The notes beneath the pieces are model-generated. The model saw nothing but the letters and a program-made list of their open reading frames with translations. It was not told the DNA's origin and made no database searches. 64,000 nucleotides of DNA from Ornithinibacillus scapharcae TW25. Its GTDB lineage: Bacteria; Bacillota; Bacilli; Bacillales; Amphibacillaceae. Location of the stretch: the NCBI RefSeq assembly GCF_000190475.1, contig NZ_AEWH01000071.1, positions 79,093-143,092 of the forward strand, in the 5' to 3' direction. The position numbers and the translations under genes are program-made. Shown here one piece after another: positions 1 to 14,186 of this stretch (position 1 is the stretch's first letter; each line of letters begins with the position of its first letter).

Positions 1-901
1 TTTCTAGTATTGGCTCAATCATAAATGAATGGAAAGCATGAGATGTTTCCAATAGCTGACTATGAATTCCTTGTTGATTTAATTCGTTCTGAAATCTTTC
101 AATATCTTCTTTATAACCTGCTACTACACATTGACTTGGGGAGTTGATAGCTGCAAGATCTAAATAGTCTGGCAACCTTCTATGAAGTGATTCTTGATCA
201 AGGTTGACTGCCAACATCGATCCTTTCTCTATGCTCTGCATTAGCTCACCACGAGCAATTACAATTTGTAGTGCATCTTCTACAGATATAGAACCAGATA
301 TGCAAGCAGCAACGTATTCACCTATACTATGCCCAATCATAGCGTCTGGCTTTACGCCTAACTCCATCCAGTATTTACACAATGCATACTCAAGTGAAAA
401 TAGTATAGGTTGTGTGTACTGAGTTTGCTTGAGTAGATTGATAGTATCACTATCATTGCGATATATGATATCCCGAATATCATACTGTTTCAACTCATTG
501 ATAAAATTGGCACAATAATCAAAGTGCTTCCGATAGATTGGGGTTGTGTGATAAAGTGTTACTGCCATATTGACATACTGTGACCCCTGTCCAGGAAACA
601 TAAATGCAATTGGTTCTCGAGGCGATTCTTTCCCCCTAATCCATTCGTTATCTTCCAATTTCATTTCCTTTTCTAAGGTATCTTCATTCTCCACTACACA
701 AACAGATCTATACTCTCCTTGAATACCTTGTATTTGATACGTATAGGCTAAATCTATCCATTGATTCATTGGGGTCGCTTTAATATGATGGATAAACTCT
801 TCTTCCAATCTCTGAATCTGGTCCTCTCTTGTTGCAGTAATAGGGAACATTAAATAATTCATATTATCTATTCCTACATTTTTTCTCATTGTTTCCTTCA
901 T
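1..901 (-). CDS. Discrete polyketide synthase acyltransferase (partial, runs off window start)
   Basis: Translating the minus strand from an ATG at 901, behind a GGAGGTG ribosome site at 907-913, gives about 300 open residues that continue past the window edge. Residues about 16-75 resemble the linker that normally joins a ketosynthase to an acyltransferase in modular PKSs (a PITA start, then a charged helix and DLAYTYQ). The acyltransferase proper follows, with FPGQGSQ, the GHSIGE serine elbow, and HAFHS near the end. HAFH is the signature usually linked to malonyl-CoA selectivity. No ketosynthase precedes the linker, so the protein starts at the linker. It lies 67 bp after carB on the same strand, probably in one transcript. 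The family call is firm. The number of further domains and the product are unknown because the 3' part is missing. Confidence 0.85.
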   Translation of the reverse strand, partial: MKETMRKNVGIDNMNYLMFPITATREDQIQRLEEEFIHHIKATPMNQWIDLAYTYQIQGIQGEYRSVCVVENEDTLEKEMKLEDNEWIRGKESPREPIAFMFPGQGSQYVNMAVTLYHTTPIYRKHFDYCANFINELKQYDIRDIIYRNDSDTINLLKQTQYTQPILFSLEYALCKYWMELGVKPDAMIGHSIGEYVAACISGSISVEDALQIVIARGELMQSIEKGSMLAVNLDQESLHRRLPDYLDLAAINSPSQCVVAGYKEDIERFQNELNQQGIHSQLLETSHAFHSFMIEPILE

Positions 902-968
902 TTCAGCACCTCCATTTTAATTCTATTTTTCCTAAACTCGAAATTTAATCGAAATGTTTCTCTTCCAT

Positions 969-3900
969 TTAGATCTTAGGCTCAAAAACTTCACCTGTGA
1001 GATATGATAGAAGAGATTTTGTGGACTCTTTATCCACATTCTGTTTAGTACTTTCAATGTAATGTAGATTAAATCGTAACGTATCTAACGATGTAAATAG
1101 AGGTATCTTGTTCTGGGTCGCCTGTACTCGAAGTATATATTCGAACCCTCTATTTTCTCCTGGACTATATGGAATATTAACAACCGCTAAAACATGGTCC
1201 GTTTTTAAACTATCTATAATCCCCTCTTCACTCTCCATCAATAATTGGACTAAGATACCCTTTTTTCGTAACCACTGTTCTGTGTCTTTTGTTCCTAGTA
1301 TACTGATATTCATATCGACTATCTTTTCTATTAATGGTAAGCTTTCATCCTTGTAACGATCATTAATGACACAAATGATTGTTCCTTTAGATTCTGTATT
1401 TAAAAAGGATTGGTATTCCAAAGGTAGAACCTTACCCGCCGCTTCATTGATTGTTCTTCCTAATCCCAAAACTTCACCAGTTGACTTCATGATCGGACCA
1501 AGAGACGGATCAATCCCCGGAAGTTTATGTGTTGAGAATACTGGTAGCTTAATAGCAAAAAAGGGGAGTTCATCCAATAACCCTGTTAATGGCGTTAGAG
1601 AATCTAAAGTCTCTCCTAGCTGAATATATGTTGCCCACTTGATTAATGGTATTCCTGTAACTTTACTAAGAATCGGAACGGTTCTGGATGCTCGCGGATT
1701 CACCTCAATAATAAAGATGTCGTCCTCCTTAACTAAAAACTGGATGTTCATCATACCGATAATCGGAAGAGCACTACAAATCCGTTTCGTTATATCTTGT
1801 ATTTGTTCTTTTTGTGCCTGACTCAGCGAAATAGAAGGTGTAATTGCTATACTATCGCCCGAGTGTACCCCTGTCCGTTCAACATGCTCAAAAATCCCTG
1901 CAATTAATACATTTGTTCCATCGCTGATCACGTCTACCTCACACTCAAGTGCTTCCATATACTGATCGATAACAAGGGGCCATATATCTGCTTTTTTACT
2001 CCTACTTAATTGTTCTAGATACTCAACTAATTCATTCCTGTGATAAATTAATTGCATCGACTCCCCACCAATTACGTAGGAAGGGCGTACGATAATAGGA
2101 GTTTCTATTTCACCAAGTGCTTTATCTATCTCAGAAAAACTAGAAATCTCTCTCCCTTTCGGATGTTCAATATTTAGTTCATCTAATAAATGATAAAAAC
2201 AATCTCTATCCTCAAGCAAATGTATATTTTCTAGGCTAGTACCTAGGACTTGTACACCTGCATTAACCAGTTCCCTAACAAGGTTTATAGCGGTTTGACC
2301 TCCAAATTGGACAAGGACATGGCTAATCTTTTCCCTATCAATAACATGTAGAATGTCTTCTACTGTAAGAGGTTCGAAATAAAGCCTATCTGCTGTGGCA
2401 TAATCAGTACTTAATGTTTCAGGATTATTATTAATGACAATAGATTCATAGCCTTTTTCTTTTAGAGCTAGTGCTGCATGGACTGAACAATAGTCAAACT
2501 CAATCCCTTGTCCAATTCTTATCGGACCAGATCCTAACACGAGTACTTTCACTTTCTCATTACGAATACCATCCGCCACATAATCATCACTTCCCCGCCA
2601 TGTCGAATAATAATACGGGGTTAGCGCTTCGAATTCTGCGGCACATGTATCGACTTGCTTATAATTAGGAATAATTCCTAATTGATATCTTCTTTCCCGA
2701 ATGATTTTTTCAGGAACTCCGAAAATCCGAGCTAATTCCACATCCGAAAAGTTTAATTCTTTTGCTTTATGTAATAAATTGTACGGTAATTGGTTCCATT
2801 CGATATTCGATAAAAATTGTTCCATACGGACAATGTTCTCTATTTTTTCTAAAAACCATATATCGATATGTGACTGTTTGTGAATGGTTGCTAGTTCCAC
2901 TCCGCGTCTTAATGCTTCAGCAATAGCAAAAATTCTAGTATCCGTACCTTTTTTAATATCTTCTATTAACTCAGACACTAAACAGTCTTCATATTCATGC
3001 CAATACAGTCCTTTCGATTGTATGTCTAGCGATCGGATTGCTTTATTTAAAGCGCCTTCAAAAGAACGATCAATAGCCATCACCTCACCAGTCGCTTTCA
3101 TTTGCGTCCCTAACCCTCTATCTACTTGCCTAAATTTTTCGAAAGGGAACCTTGGCATTTTGACAACAACATAGTCTAGTGCTGGCTCAGAAGATGAGAA
3201 AGTACTGCCAGTAATAGGATTCCGTATTTTATGCAGATGTAAGCCTATTGCACACTTTGCTGCTATTCTAGCAATAGGATAGCCTGTTGCTTTTGAAGCA
3301 AGTGCAGAAGATCGACTTACTCTAGGATTCACCTCAATAATGTAGTAATCATTCGTTTGAGGATGAAGAGCAAATTGTATGTTACAAGCACCAATCACCT
3401 CTAATGCTCGTATCACCCTTAGCGACACGGACCTTAACATTTGGTACTGCTTATCATTTAATGTCTGTGATGGGGCAACTACTATTGAATCACCCGTGTG
3501 TATCCCAATAGGATCAACATTTTCCATGTTACAAACTGTTATTGATGTGTCATTTGAATCTCGAATTATTTCATATTCTATTTCTTTCCAACCCTCTAAA
3601 CTTCTTTCAATAATCACCTGGTTTATTGGACTATAAAGCAATCCCTTTGTTAATATATCTTTTAATTCGGTAATATTATTCGCATGTCCTCCACCCTCTC
3701 CACCTAGGGTATAGGCTGGTCTTATCATAAGGGGGAAACCTAGATATTCCCCAATCTCTATCCCCTCTTCTAAAGAGGTTACAATCTTGGATTCTATAAC
3801 CGGTTCACCAATTTTTTGCATTAATGATCGAAATTTTTCCCGATTTTCTGCTTGTTGAATTGTCCAAAGAGAGCTTCCTAAGATTTCTACTTGATATTGT

Positions 3901-4226
3901 TCTAATATACCCTTTTCTGATAATTCAATCAGTAGATTTAAGGCCGTTTGACCTCCAAAACTCGCTAGAATTCCATCTGGTTTCTCACGGATTAAGATTT
4001 CCTCTACCGTTTCCGTAACCAATGGCTCCATATACACTTTACTCGCAATAGATGGATCAGTCATAATCGTTGCAGGATTATTATTCAGAAGAACAACTTC
4101 TATTCCTTCCTCTTGTAATGCTAGACAAGCTTGTGTACCGGAATAATCAAATTCAGCAGCTTGTCCTATTGTAATTGGCCCCGAACCTATAATGAGAACT
4201 TTTGATAGTTTTTTATGTGAATACAT
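969..4226 (-). CDS. carB: Carbamoyl-phosphate synthase large subunit
   Basis: Uses ammonia delivered by CarA, bicarbonate and two ATP to make carbamoyl phosphate in the cytoplasm. The protein is about 1085 residues, slightly longer than the usual 1030-1075. It shows the duplicated ATP-grasp architecture: an N-terminal half beginning KVLIIGSGPITIGQAAEFD with LNNNPATIMTD, a second half with VLVLGSGPIRIGQGIEFDY, and a C-terminal MGS-like allosteric region. I chose the ATG at 4226 behind AGAGG over a TTG six codons upstream. It overlaps the carA 3' end by 14 bp, indicating translational coupling. Normally it supplies pyrimidine or arginine synthesis. Here it is directly upstream of a polyketide acyltransferase and away from any pyr or arg gene, so dedicated supply for a carbamoylated product is a fair inference, but only that. 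Confidence 0.95.
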   Translation of the reverse strand: MYSHKKLSKVLIIGSGPITIGQAAEFDYSGTQACLALQEEGIEVVLLNNNPATIMTDPSIASKVYMEPLVTETVEEILIREKPDGILASFGGQTALNLLIELSEKGILEQYQVEILGSSLWTIQQAENREKFRSLMQKIGEPVIESKIVTSLEEGIEIGEYLGFPLMIRPAYTLGGEGGGHANNITELKDILTKGLLYSPINQVIIERSLEGWKEIEYEIIRDSNDTSITVCNMENVDPIGIHTGDSIVVAPSQTLNDKQYQMLRSVSLRVIRALEVIGACNIQFALHPQTNDYYIIEVNPRVSRSSALASKATGYPIARIAAKCAIGLHLHKIRNPITGSTFSSSEPALDYVVVKMPRFPFEKFRQVDRGLGTQMKATGEVMAIDRSFEGALNKAIRSLDIQSKGLYWHEYEDCLVSELIEDIKKGTDTRIFAIAEALRRGVELATIHKQSHIDIWFLEKIENIVRMEQFLSNIEWNQLPYNLLHKAKELNFSDVELARIFGVPEKIIRERRYQLGIIPNYKQVDTCAAEFEALTPYYYSTWRGSDDYVADGIRNEKVKVLVLGSGPIRIGQGIEFDYCSVHAALALKEKGYESIVINNNPETLSTDYATADRLYFEPLTVEDILHVIDREKISHVLVQFGGQTAINLVRELVNAGVQVLGTSLENIHLLEDRDCFYHLLDELNIEHPKGREISSFSEIDKALGEIETPIIVRPSYVIGGESMQLIYHRNELVEYLEQLSRSKKADIWPLVIDQYMEALECEVDVISDGTNVLIAGIFEHVERTGVHSGDSIAITPSISLSQAQKEQIQDITKRICSALPIIGMMNIQFLVKEDDIFIIEVNPRASRTVPILSKVTGIPLIKWATYIQLGETLDSLTPLTGLLDELPFFAIKLPVFSTHKLPGIDPSLGPIMKSTGEVLGLGRTINEAAGKVLPLEYQSFLNTESKGTIICVINDRYKDESLPLIEKIVDMNISILGTKDTEQWLRKKGILVQLLMESEEGIIDSLKTDHVLAVVNIPYSPGENRGFEYILRVQATQNKIPLFTSLDTLRFNLHYIESTKQNVDKESTKSLLSYLTGEVFEPKI

Positions 4227-5325
4227 ATTTCCTCTCACTTTCAATCATTTGTAAGTAGTCTTTGAAAATACTTAATGTATCGAGTGGTCCTGGTGAAGAT
4301 TCAGGATGAAATTGTACGGTTTGAATCGGTAATTTCTTATGTTGTAATCCTTCAATGGAGTTGTCGTTCACATGACTATAAGTTATGTCGAATTCCTCTT
4401 CTATTTCCTTATTCTTGGTTACTACATAACCATGGTTTTGAGATGTGATAAACACTTTTCCGGTTTTATGATTATAGACTGGATGGTTGGAGCCACGATG
4501 GCCAAAGCCCATTCTCTCTGTCATCCCACCATATGCAGCAGCAATTAGCTGATGTCCTAAACAAATGCCGAGTGTCGGGTAGTTAAAGGTTAATTCCTTT
4601 ATCACATTGTATAAATCTTTCATTTGTGCAGGATCTCCAGGTCCGTTGCTAATAAGTATCCCATCTGGTTGAAGACTTTCGATTTGCTCGTAAGTAGTGT
4701 TCCACGGAACAACTGTTACTTTAGATTCTAAGTTGCAAAGAGTACGTATAATTGATTGTTTACACCCTAGATCCATTACAACAATATGTAGTTTTTTATT
4801 CTCTTCTCTTGGCTCGTGTCCAAATCTTAATATCTTCTTAGTTGAAACTTTTTGAATCAAATCAATGCTATTTAATTTATATCCACGCATTTCATATAGC
4901 TTTTCTTTAATTATATTTGAGTCTGGAGGATAATTGGTTAGTATCCCTTTCATCGCCTTATTTCTTCCTATGTACTTTACAATTGCTCTTGTATCAACAC
5001 CAGTAAGGTGAGGGATTTTATTTTTATTTAAGTAATGAAGAAAAGTCTCTTCCTGTTTTTGTTCTTTTGTTAGATGAAAATCATATGCAATCACTCCGGT
5101 TAAATGTTTCACATCGGATTCTTCACTATCTTGATTTAACCCATAGTTTCCAATTAAGGGATAGGTAAACACGATAATCTGGTCAGCATACGATGGGTCT
5201 GTAATAATTTCCTGATATCCGGTCATGCTTGTTGTAAAAACGACTTCACCAATATTGTCATTTCCATTTTCAATAGTTCCCATAAAGCTTGTTCCATCTT
5301 CCAATACAAGATATCCTGTTGTCAC
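4213..5325 (-). CDS. carA: Carbamoyl-phosphate synthase small subunit (glutaminase)
   Basis: Hydrolyses glutamine and channels ammonia to CarB. The N-terminal CPSase small domain (VLEDGTSFMG, MTGYQEIITDPSYADQI) is followed by a class I glutamine amidotransferase domain with the nucleophile in GICLGHQL and the His/Glu pair in FHPES. About 370 residues, normal length. The start is taken as GTG at 5325, eight bases after AAGGGGG, and not the upstream ATGs, because family members begin just before the LVLEDG segment. First gene of the carAB-acyltransferase operon. A sigma-A type promoter lies 150 bp upstream, and the roughly 145-nt leader shows no obvious PyrR or T-box structure. Confidence 0.95.
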   Translation of the reverse strand: MTTGYLVLEDGTSFMGTIENGNDNIGEVVFTTSMTGYQEIITDPSYADQIIVFTYPLIGNYGLNQDSEESDVKHLTGVIAYDFHLTKEQKQEETFLHYLNKNKIPHLTGVDTRAIVKYIGRNKAMKGILTNYPPDSNIIKEKLYEMRGYKLNSIDLIQKVSTKKILRFGHEPREENKKLHIVVMDLGCKQSIIRTLCNLESKVTVVPWNTTYEQIESLQPDGILISNGPGDPAQMKDLYNVIKELTFNYPTLGICLGHQLIAAAYGGMTERMGFGHRGSNHPVYNHKTGKVFITSQNHGYVVTKNKEIEEEFDITYSHVNDNSIEGLQHKKLPIQTVQFHPESSPGPLDTLSIFKDYLQMIESERKYVFT

Positions 5326-5476
5326 AAAATAAACCCCCTTCACAGTAAACATCATTGTGGAAAAGTATTTTGTATATCTTTATTTTCACCACTGGTCGGC
5401 AAATTTCTCCGAATATTTTGCTTATCTCCCAACATATAAAAAGTATCCTTCAAGTCAAATTTGTCTGACTAATCGT

Positions 5477-5505
5477 ATTATATATAAAATTGTAATATCA
5501 TGCAA
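5477..5505 (-). promoter_or_regulatory. Sigma-A-type promoter of carAB operon
   Basis: On the minus strand TTGCAT (5500-5505) and TATAAT (5477-5482) are separated by exactly 17 bp, a near-consensus vegetative promoter. It would start transcription near 5470 and drive carA, carB and the acyltransferase. I could not identify a clear ArgR box or PyrR leader. Confidence 0.65.
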
Positions 5506-5790
5506 CTTTCTGTAAATTTAACCTAACGATCTTTGCATTTCTTGTAGATTCTATAAACTAGATCATTTGACTCCACTTGCACCAAGCTTATATACTTCTT
5601 GAAATTAATCGTTTGTTGTTTAGTAAAAGTAAAATTTCAGGTGTTTAGATGGGGGGATGGTTGTATATACTGAGAGGAAATCTTCACAATAGGATTAGTT
5701 TAACTTACTTGAGACTACCTCACTACATCTTCCTTTATTACGATTCTAATTGAAAGCAATATACATAAAAATGCTCAGAATCGAGGTGCA
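5506..5790. other. Intergenic stretch between car promoter and murA terminator
   Basis: About 285 bp of AT-rich sequence. I see no credible ORF, RNA gene or repeat. It marks the junction between conserved backbone (murA) and the car/PKS segment; B. subtilis has spoIID at this position. Confidence 0.5.
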
Positions 5791-5792
5791 TA

Positions 5793-5826
5793 CAAAAAGG
5801 TGAAGCACAAAATAGTGCTCCACCTT
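5793..5826 (-). terminator. Terminator after murA
   Basis: Inverted repeat AAGGTG-AAGCAC / GTGCT-CCACCTT with a 5-6 nt loop, followed on the minus strand by a T-tract. It lies 22 bp past the murA stop. Confidence 0.85.
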
Positions 5827-5847
5827 AACAATCTATAACTTTTTCAC

Positions 5848-7158
5848 TTAAGACAATTCTGCTACAAAGTCAATATCACGAGGGCTTACGATATCCCCAT
5901 TTTCATCCACACGTTCGATATCCGCACCTAATTTTGCTAGCTTCTCAGCGAAGTTAACATAGCCACGATCTAAGTGTTTTAGTTCTGTAACTCTTGTTAA
6001 ACCTTTTGCATGGAGCCCAGCAAGAATTAATGCAGCTGCTGCACGTAGGTCTGTCGCAGCTACTTCTGCACCTTGAAGTTCAGACGGTCCATCTATAATG
6101 ACGCTTCGTCCTTCAATTTTCATTTTAGCATTCATGCGGCGGAATTCTTCCACATGCATGAAGCGATTTTCGAATACCGTTTCTGTTATAACACTAGTCC
6201 CATGAGCACATAACATTAATGCCATCATTTGAGACTGCATATCTGTTGGAAATCCTGGATGTGGTAATGTTTTAATATCAGTTGATTTTAATACATCAGG
6301 CCCGATAACACGGATTCCGTTACCTTCTTCTAAAATAGTTACCCCCATCTCCTCTAATTTAGAGATTAAAGGTCTTAAATGGTTACTAACAGCATTCTCA
6401 ATTAGTACATTTCCACCAGTTATTGCAGCCGCGATCATAAAAGTACCTGCTTCAATTCGGTCAGGAATAATCGAATGCTCAGTTCCAGATAAAGTTTCTA
6501 CACCTTCGATACGGATTGTTTCTGTTCCAGCACCAATAACTTTTCCACCCATTTTATTTAGGAAGTTAGCTAAATCAACAATTTCTGGTTCTTTAGCAGC
6601 ATTTTCAATAATCGTTTTACCTTCAGCAAGAGCGGCAGCCATCATGATATTTTCAGTTGCACCAACACTTGGTACGTCTAAATAAATCTTCGCACCTTGT
6701 AATCTACCATTTACTTGTGCTTCAACAAAGCCATTCCCTACATGGACAGTTGCACCCATCGCTTCAAAGCCCTTAAGGTGTAGATCAATTGGACGTGAAC
6801 CGATAGCACATCCGCCAGGCATCGCAACGTTCGCATGACCATAACGAGCTAGTAATGGTCCCAAAACAAGAACGGAGGCACGCATTTTACGGACATACTC
6901 AAATGGCGCTTCCGTTATTAATTGTTTTGAAGCATCGATCATTACTGTATTATTTTCAAACGTTACATCAGCATTCATATTACGTAAAACTTCATTAATT
7001 GTATAAACATCAGCTAGAGCTGGGACATCATGAATTACGTTTCTTCCCTCGCTAGCAAGAATACTCGCAGCAATTACGGGTAACACAGCATTCTTTGCAC
7101 CCTCAATGTGAACATTACCATTCAATTGCTGTCCGCCTCTTACGATGATTTTATCCAT
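5848..7158 (-). CDS. murAA: UDP-N-acetylglucosamine 1-carboxyvinyltransferase (MurAA type)
   Basis: Catalyses the first committed step of peptidoglycan precursor synthesis, transferring enolpyruvate from PEP to UDP-GlcNAc. 436 residues. The fosfomycin-target cysteine is in [14 protein letters not shown]; the N-terminal GAKNAVLPV lysine/asparagine pair and [10 protein letters not shown] are present. Start at ATG 7158, preceded by GGAG and matching the family start MDKIIVRGG; an upstream start would add 15 unrelated residues. It follows ywmB by 34 bp, as in B. subtilis. A second, divergent copy is at 40452-41738. Confidence 0.97.
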   Translation of the reverse strand: MDKIIVRGGQQLNGNVHIEGAKNAVLPVIAASILASEGRNVIHDVPALADVYTINEVLRNMNADVTFENNTVMIDASKQLITEAPFEYVRKMRASVLVLGPLLARYGHANVAMPGGCAIGSRPIDLHLKGFEAMGATVHVGNGFVEAQVNGRLQGAKIYLDVPSVGATENIMMAAALAEGKTIIENAAKEPEIVDLANFLNKMGGKVIGAGTETIRIEGVETLSGTEHSIIPDRIEAGTFMIAAAITGGNVLIENAVSNHLRPLISKLEEMGVTILEEGNGIRVIGPDVLKSTDIKTLPHPGFPTDMQSQMMALMLCAHGTSVITETVFENRFMHVEEFRRMNAKMKIEGRSVIIDGPSELQGAEVAATDLRAAAALILAGLHAKGLTRVTELKHLDRGYVNFAEKLAKLGADIERVDENGDIVSPRDIDFVAELS

Positions 7159-7192
7159 ATTCCAAATCTCCTTCAGATCCATTTTCCCTATA

Positions 7193-7903
7193 TTAATATT
7201 CATTTATTAGGATAGGTGTTCCAATCGTGTATTGGACATCACCATTGCCAAGTGTTTGTGTTACTAATTGAACATTTACTGGCTCATCCTGAATGGTAAT
7301 TTTTTGACCCCATAACGAGGTATACCCATATATTATTTCTAAATTTCTCACTGTCTTTAAATTGTCATTTTGTGTATTTTTATGTTGTAATTTTAGTTTT
7401 TTAGTAAAATTATCTACATAATCATTTTCAATTATAGCACTTGCCCTCGTAGTCATACAAGAGAATATTTTCATGTTTTCTGTAAAATATTTACTAGTTA
7501 TTTCTGATTGAATTTCTATGTATGTAGATTGTACATCTGAATCCCATGTGTTCCCTTGAATTGTTACCACTAACTCAGCTTGATACGTCTCGTCTTTGGG
7601 AAAAATCACATTATAATTTACGATAATATTACCCTTTTTGTGAGTGTCCTTAACTGAATAAATAATACTGTTTTCATTTTCGGCCTTTGTGACTAAGTAA
7701 CTACTACTTAAATCATGAAGGACTTGACTCAACTCAGCATCATCCTTATTTTCTTTTATAGTAACATTCCAACTATCAATTTGAAGATTACTTTTTGTAA
7801 AAACATTAGCAATATCAATTAGTTCATTTCGTTCATTTCCCATAGCATAAATTGTATTCGATATAAATAAAATTATTAGACATACGGATAATATTCGTTT
7901 CAT
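7193..7903 (-). CDS. ywmB: YwmB family protein (DUF1779)
   Basis: 236 residues with an N-terminal hydrophobic signal or anchor segment (about residues 3-20) followed by a soluble, probably extracytoplasmic domain. Content and position directly upstream of murAA match B. subtilis YwmB, whose role is not established. Start ATG follows GGGGG by 7 bp. No catalytic motif is visible. The ywmB-murAA adjacency suggests an envelope-related role. Confidence 0.8.
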   Translation of the reverse strand: MKRILSVCLIILFISNTIYAMGNERNELIDIANVFTKSNLQIDSWNVTIKENKDDAELSQVLHDLSSSYLVTKAENENSIIYSVKDTHKKGNIIVNYNVIFPKDETYQAELVVTIQGNTWDSDVQSTYIEIQSEITSKYFTENMKIFSCMTTRASAIIENDYVDNFTKKLKLQHKNTQNDNLKTVRNLEIIYGYTSLWGQKITIQDEPVNVQLVTQTLGNGDVQYTIGTPILINEY

Positions 7904-7989
7904 AGTAAATCCCCCTTGTTCAACTTAGTAATAAGTATGAACAAGAGAGATACATAACATACGTCTAATTTGATAGTTTAATAGGTTTT

Positions 7990-8220
7990 CTATAGGAGAT
8001 AAATAAGATCTTGAGACCATTGTAGAAACTCCAAAAAGAATCTACTTACGGTTGAACCAATAGCAATCGTTACTAAGAGTATTAATATCTGTGCCTCAGT
8101 TCCTTTACCTTTTCGGACTAATGGTTCAAAATTAATGGTTTGAATTAATCTCCAAGTAATAAATATAAATACTATATGGGAAATGATACTTATTAATGCA
8201 ACTTGACCGATTGACAACAT
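7990..8220 (-). CDS. ywzB: Small membrane protein YwzB (DUF1146)
   Basis: 76 residues with two hydrophobic helices (about residues 4-25 and 45-65) separated by a short basic loop; it resembles the DUF1146 family found between the atp operon and murAA in bacilli. ATG at 8220 follows AGGTGG. Function unknown; likely an integral membrane protein. Confidence 0.75.
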   Translation of the reverse strand: MLSIGQVALISIISHIVFIFITWRLIQTINFEPLVRKGKGTEAQILILLVTIAIGSTVSRFFLEFLQWSQDLIYLL

Positions 8221-8229
8221 CTTTACCAC

Positions 8230-8615
8230 CTATTTTAAAACTTTTACTTACCTTGACTCTGCCATGAATCAAGGGGAAAGTCAACTATATTGTGCTTCTC
8301 TTTAGCTTTCGACATGCAAACATAAAAATTTACCATTTCCCGGGAAATATCGACAATCGATAAGAAGTTTGTATATGTTTGTGGATTGAATATGTTTATA
8401 GGGTATAGGAGACTAATAGATGTTTATTTTTAGTAGTGTCCAACTAAAAATATTATCCCTTGAATTGGAATTTTACGAAATTTTTTAAGTATTTACTTGT
8501 AATATACTAATGTTCTTTAAGTGTTTATAACTATGATATTTACCTTGTTCTTCATATTCTGAACTTATAACCTGTGCAACCGATGTAATTTAACTATAAG
8601 TTATTTCATAGAATA
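8230..8615. other. Intergenic region between atpC terminator and ywzB
   Basis: About 385 bp, AT-rich. It should contain the promoter for ywzB-ywmB-murAA on the minus strand, but I could not pick a convincing -35/-10 pair. No ORF or repeat recognised. Confidence 0.4.
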
Positions 8616-8654
8616 TAAAAAAACCTTCACAGCTTATCGCTGTGAAGATTTTTT
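8616..8654 (-). terminator. Terminator of the atp operon
   Basis: Near-perfect stem CTTCACAGC / GCTGTGAAG with a 5-nt loop flanked by T-tracts on both strands, immediately after the atpC stop. Confidence 0.9.
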
Positions 8655-8661
8655 ATAAAGT

Positions 8662-9102
<441 letters not shown>

Positions 9103-9115
9103 TTAAGCCTTATTA

Positions 9116-10510
<1,395 letters not shown>

Positions 10511-10538
10511 TTACCCTCCTAACTTACTTTTATCAAGA

Positions 10539-11399
<861 letters not shown>

Positions 11400-11425
11400 T
11401 CACCACCCTTTCGCTTCAGAGCGGG

Positions 11426-11469
11426 AGTAAAAAGCTTAAGTGTTCAATGGAACCCCTAAGCTTTCTACT
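11426..11469 (-). other. Intercistronic stem-loop between atpA and atpG
   Basis: Arms AGTAAAAAGCTTA and TAAGCTTTCTACT form a 13-bp stem with one mismatch and an 18-nt loop. No T-run follows on the minus strand, so it looks more like an mRNA processing or stability hairpin than a terminator. Confidence 0.55.
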
Positions 11470-11490
11470 CATTACTCTTAAAGGTATTTA

Positions 11491-13008
<1,518 letters not shown>

Positions 13009-13020
13009 TCACCCCTATCA

Positions 13021-13566
13021 TCAAATGTTCGCAAGTTTAATATTTTGCTCAATACGACGTAATTTCCCACTAATCGTTCCATCGAAAATGGTGTTCCCCA
13101 TACGGATTTTCATACCACCAACAATGGAAGGGTCTATTACGTTTACAAGCTTGACAACTGATTTATTCAGACGTTTTGCAAATGATTTTTCAAGATCTGA
13201 TCGTTCAGCATCAGATAACTCACGAACAGAATATACTGTTCCTTGTGCTACACCACTTGCTTCGTTTACAAGCGCTTCAAATGAATCCGCAATTTCTGGA
13301 ACGATACCTACACGGTGACGTTCTACAAGGATCTTCAATGTATTTAATACATCTTGAGACACCCCTGCAAATACTTCTGTTAGAAATTGTTGTTTTTTCA
13401 CGTTTGTAACGCGTGGGTGTGCTAAGAACGAAGTTAATTCACTATTCTCATTAAAGACTTGTTTCACAACACCTAATTCATTCACTAGGATGTTAAGTGT
13501 TGATTTTTCACTACCGAGTTGATAAAGAGCATCTGCGTAACGTTTTGCAACTACTGCTTCACTCAT
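13021..13566 (-). CDS. atpH: ATP synthase delta subunit
   Basis: 181 residues. Peripheral-stalk cap (OSCP-like) with an N-terminal six-helix domain and the C-terminal motif IGGMKIRMGNTIFDGTI in slightly altered form (VGGM). Overlaps the atpF stop by 4 bp, indicating coupled translation. Confidence 0.96.
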   Translation of the reverse strand: MSEAVVAKRYADALYQLGSEKSTLNILVNELGVVKQVFNENSELTSFLAHPRVTNVKKQQFLTEVFAGVSQDVLNTLKILVERHRVGIVPEIADSFEALVNEASGVAQGTVYSVRELSDAERSDLEKSFAKRLNKSVVKLVNVIDPSIVGGMKIRMGNTIFDGTISGKLRRIEQNIKLANI

Positions 13567-14078
13567 CGCTCTTCTCCTACCTCTTTAATGTATTCGTTAA
13601 TCAGCTTCTCTTGATCTTGTGCACTTAATTCTTTCTCAATTACTTTACTTGCAATAAGAACAGATAAGGACGCAACTTGATCTTGAAGTGCTTGAAGTGC
13701 TTTTTCTTTTTCGTTTTGAATTTCTTCTTGAGCTGCCTTTTTGATGCGATCTGCTTCCTGTCTTGCAGCTTCAATAATATCTTGTTCCTGCTTCACACCA
13801 GCATTTTTTGCATCTTCAATAATTTTTTGAGCTTCTAATTTCATTTGTTTTAATTGGTCTGTAGCTTCTTTTGCAGCCTTCTCAGCCTCGATACGGCTTT
13901 GTTCTGCAGCTTCGATTTCGCTTGCTACATATTCTTCACGCTTCTTCATCATGTTCATTACTGGACCCCATGCGAACTTACCAACTAGGGCTAGTAAAAT
14001 GAGGAAGAAGATTAGTTGTACGATCATATCACCAACATGAAATCCACCTAAAGCGGCGTATATAGTGAATGCTTGCAC
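13563..14078 (-). CDS. atpF: ATP synthase subunit b
   Basis: 171 residues. One N-terminal membrane helix (about residues 13-33, IVQLIFFLILLALVGKFAW) followed by a long charged right-handed coiled coil, the peripheral stalk. GTG at 14078 is taken as start because AAGGAG precedes it by 8 bp; a TTG six codons upstream overlaps that ribosome site. Confidence 0.95.
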   Translation of the reverse strand: MQAFTIYAALGGFHVGDMIVQLIFFLILLALVGKFAWGPVMNMMKKREEYVASEIEAAEQSRIEAEKAAKEATDQLKQMKLEAQKIIEDAKNAGVKQEQDIIEAARQEADRIKKAAQEEIQNEKEKALQALQDQVASLSVLIASKVIEKELSAQDQEKLINEYIKEVGEER

Positions 14079-14159
14079 CGAATTCACTCCTTTCAACCTG
14101 ATTCATACCATCAATCTTCAACAATAAAACTACTATTTTATTACTCAGGTAAAAACAAC

Positions 14160-14186
14160 GGCGAAGTTTTATAGGACATCTTCGCC
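14160..14186 (-). other. Intercistronic stem-loop between atpE and atpF
   Basis: Perfect 7-bp GC-rich stem GGCGAAG / CTTCGCC with a 13-nt loop, downstream of atpE on the minus strand. A T-rich stretch follows a few bases later. It could attenuate transcription or protect the atpE message, consistent with the need for excess c subunit. Confidence 0.5.
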
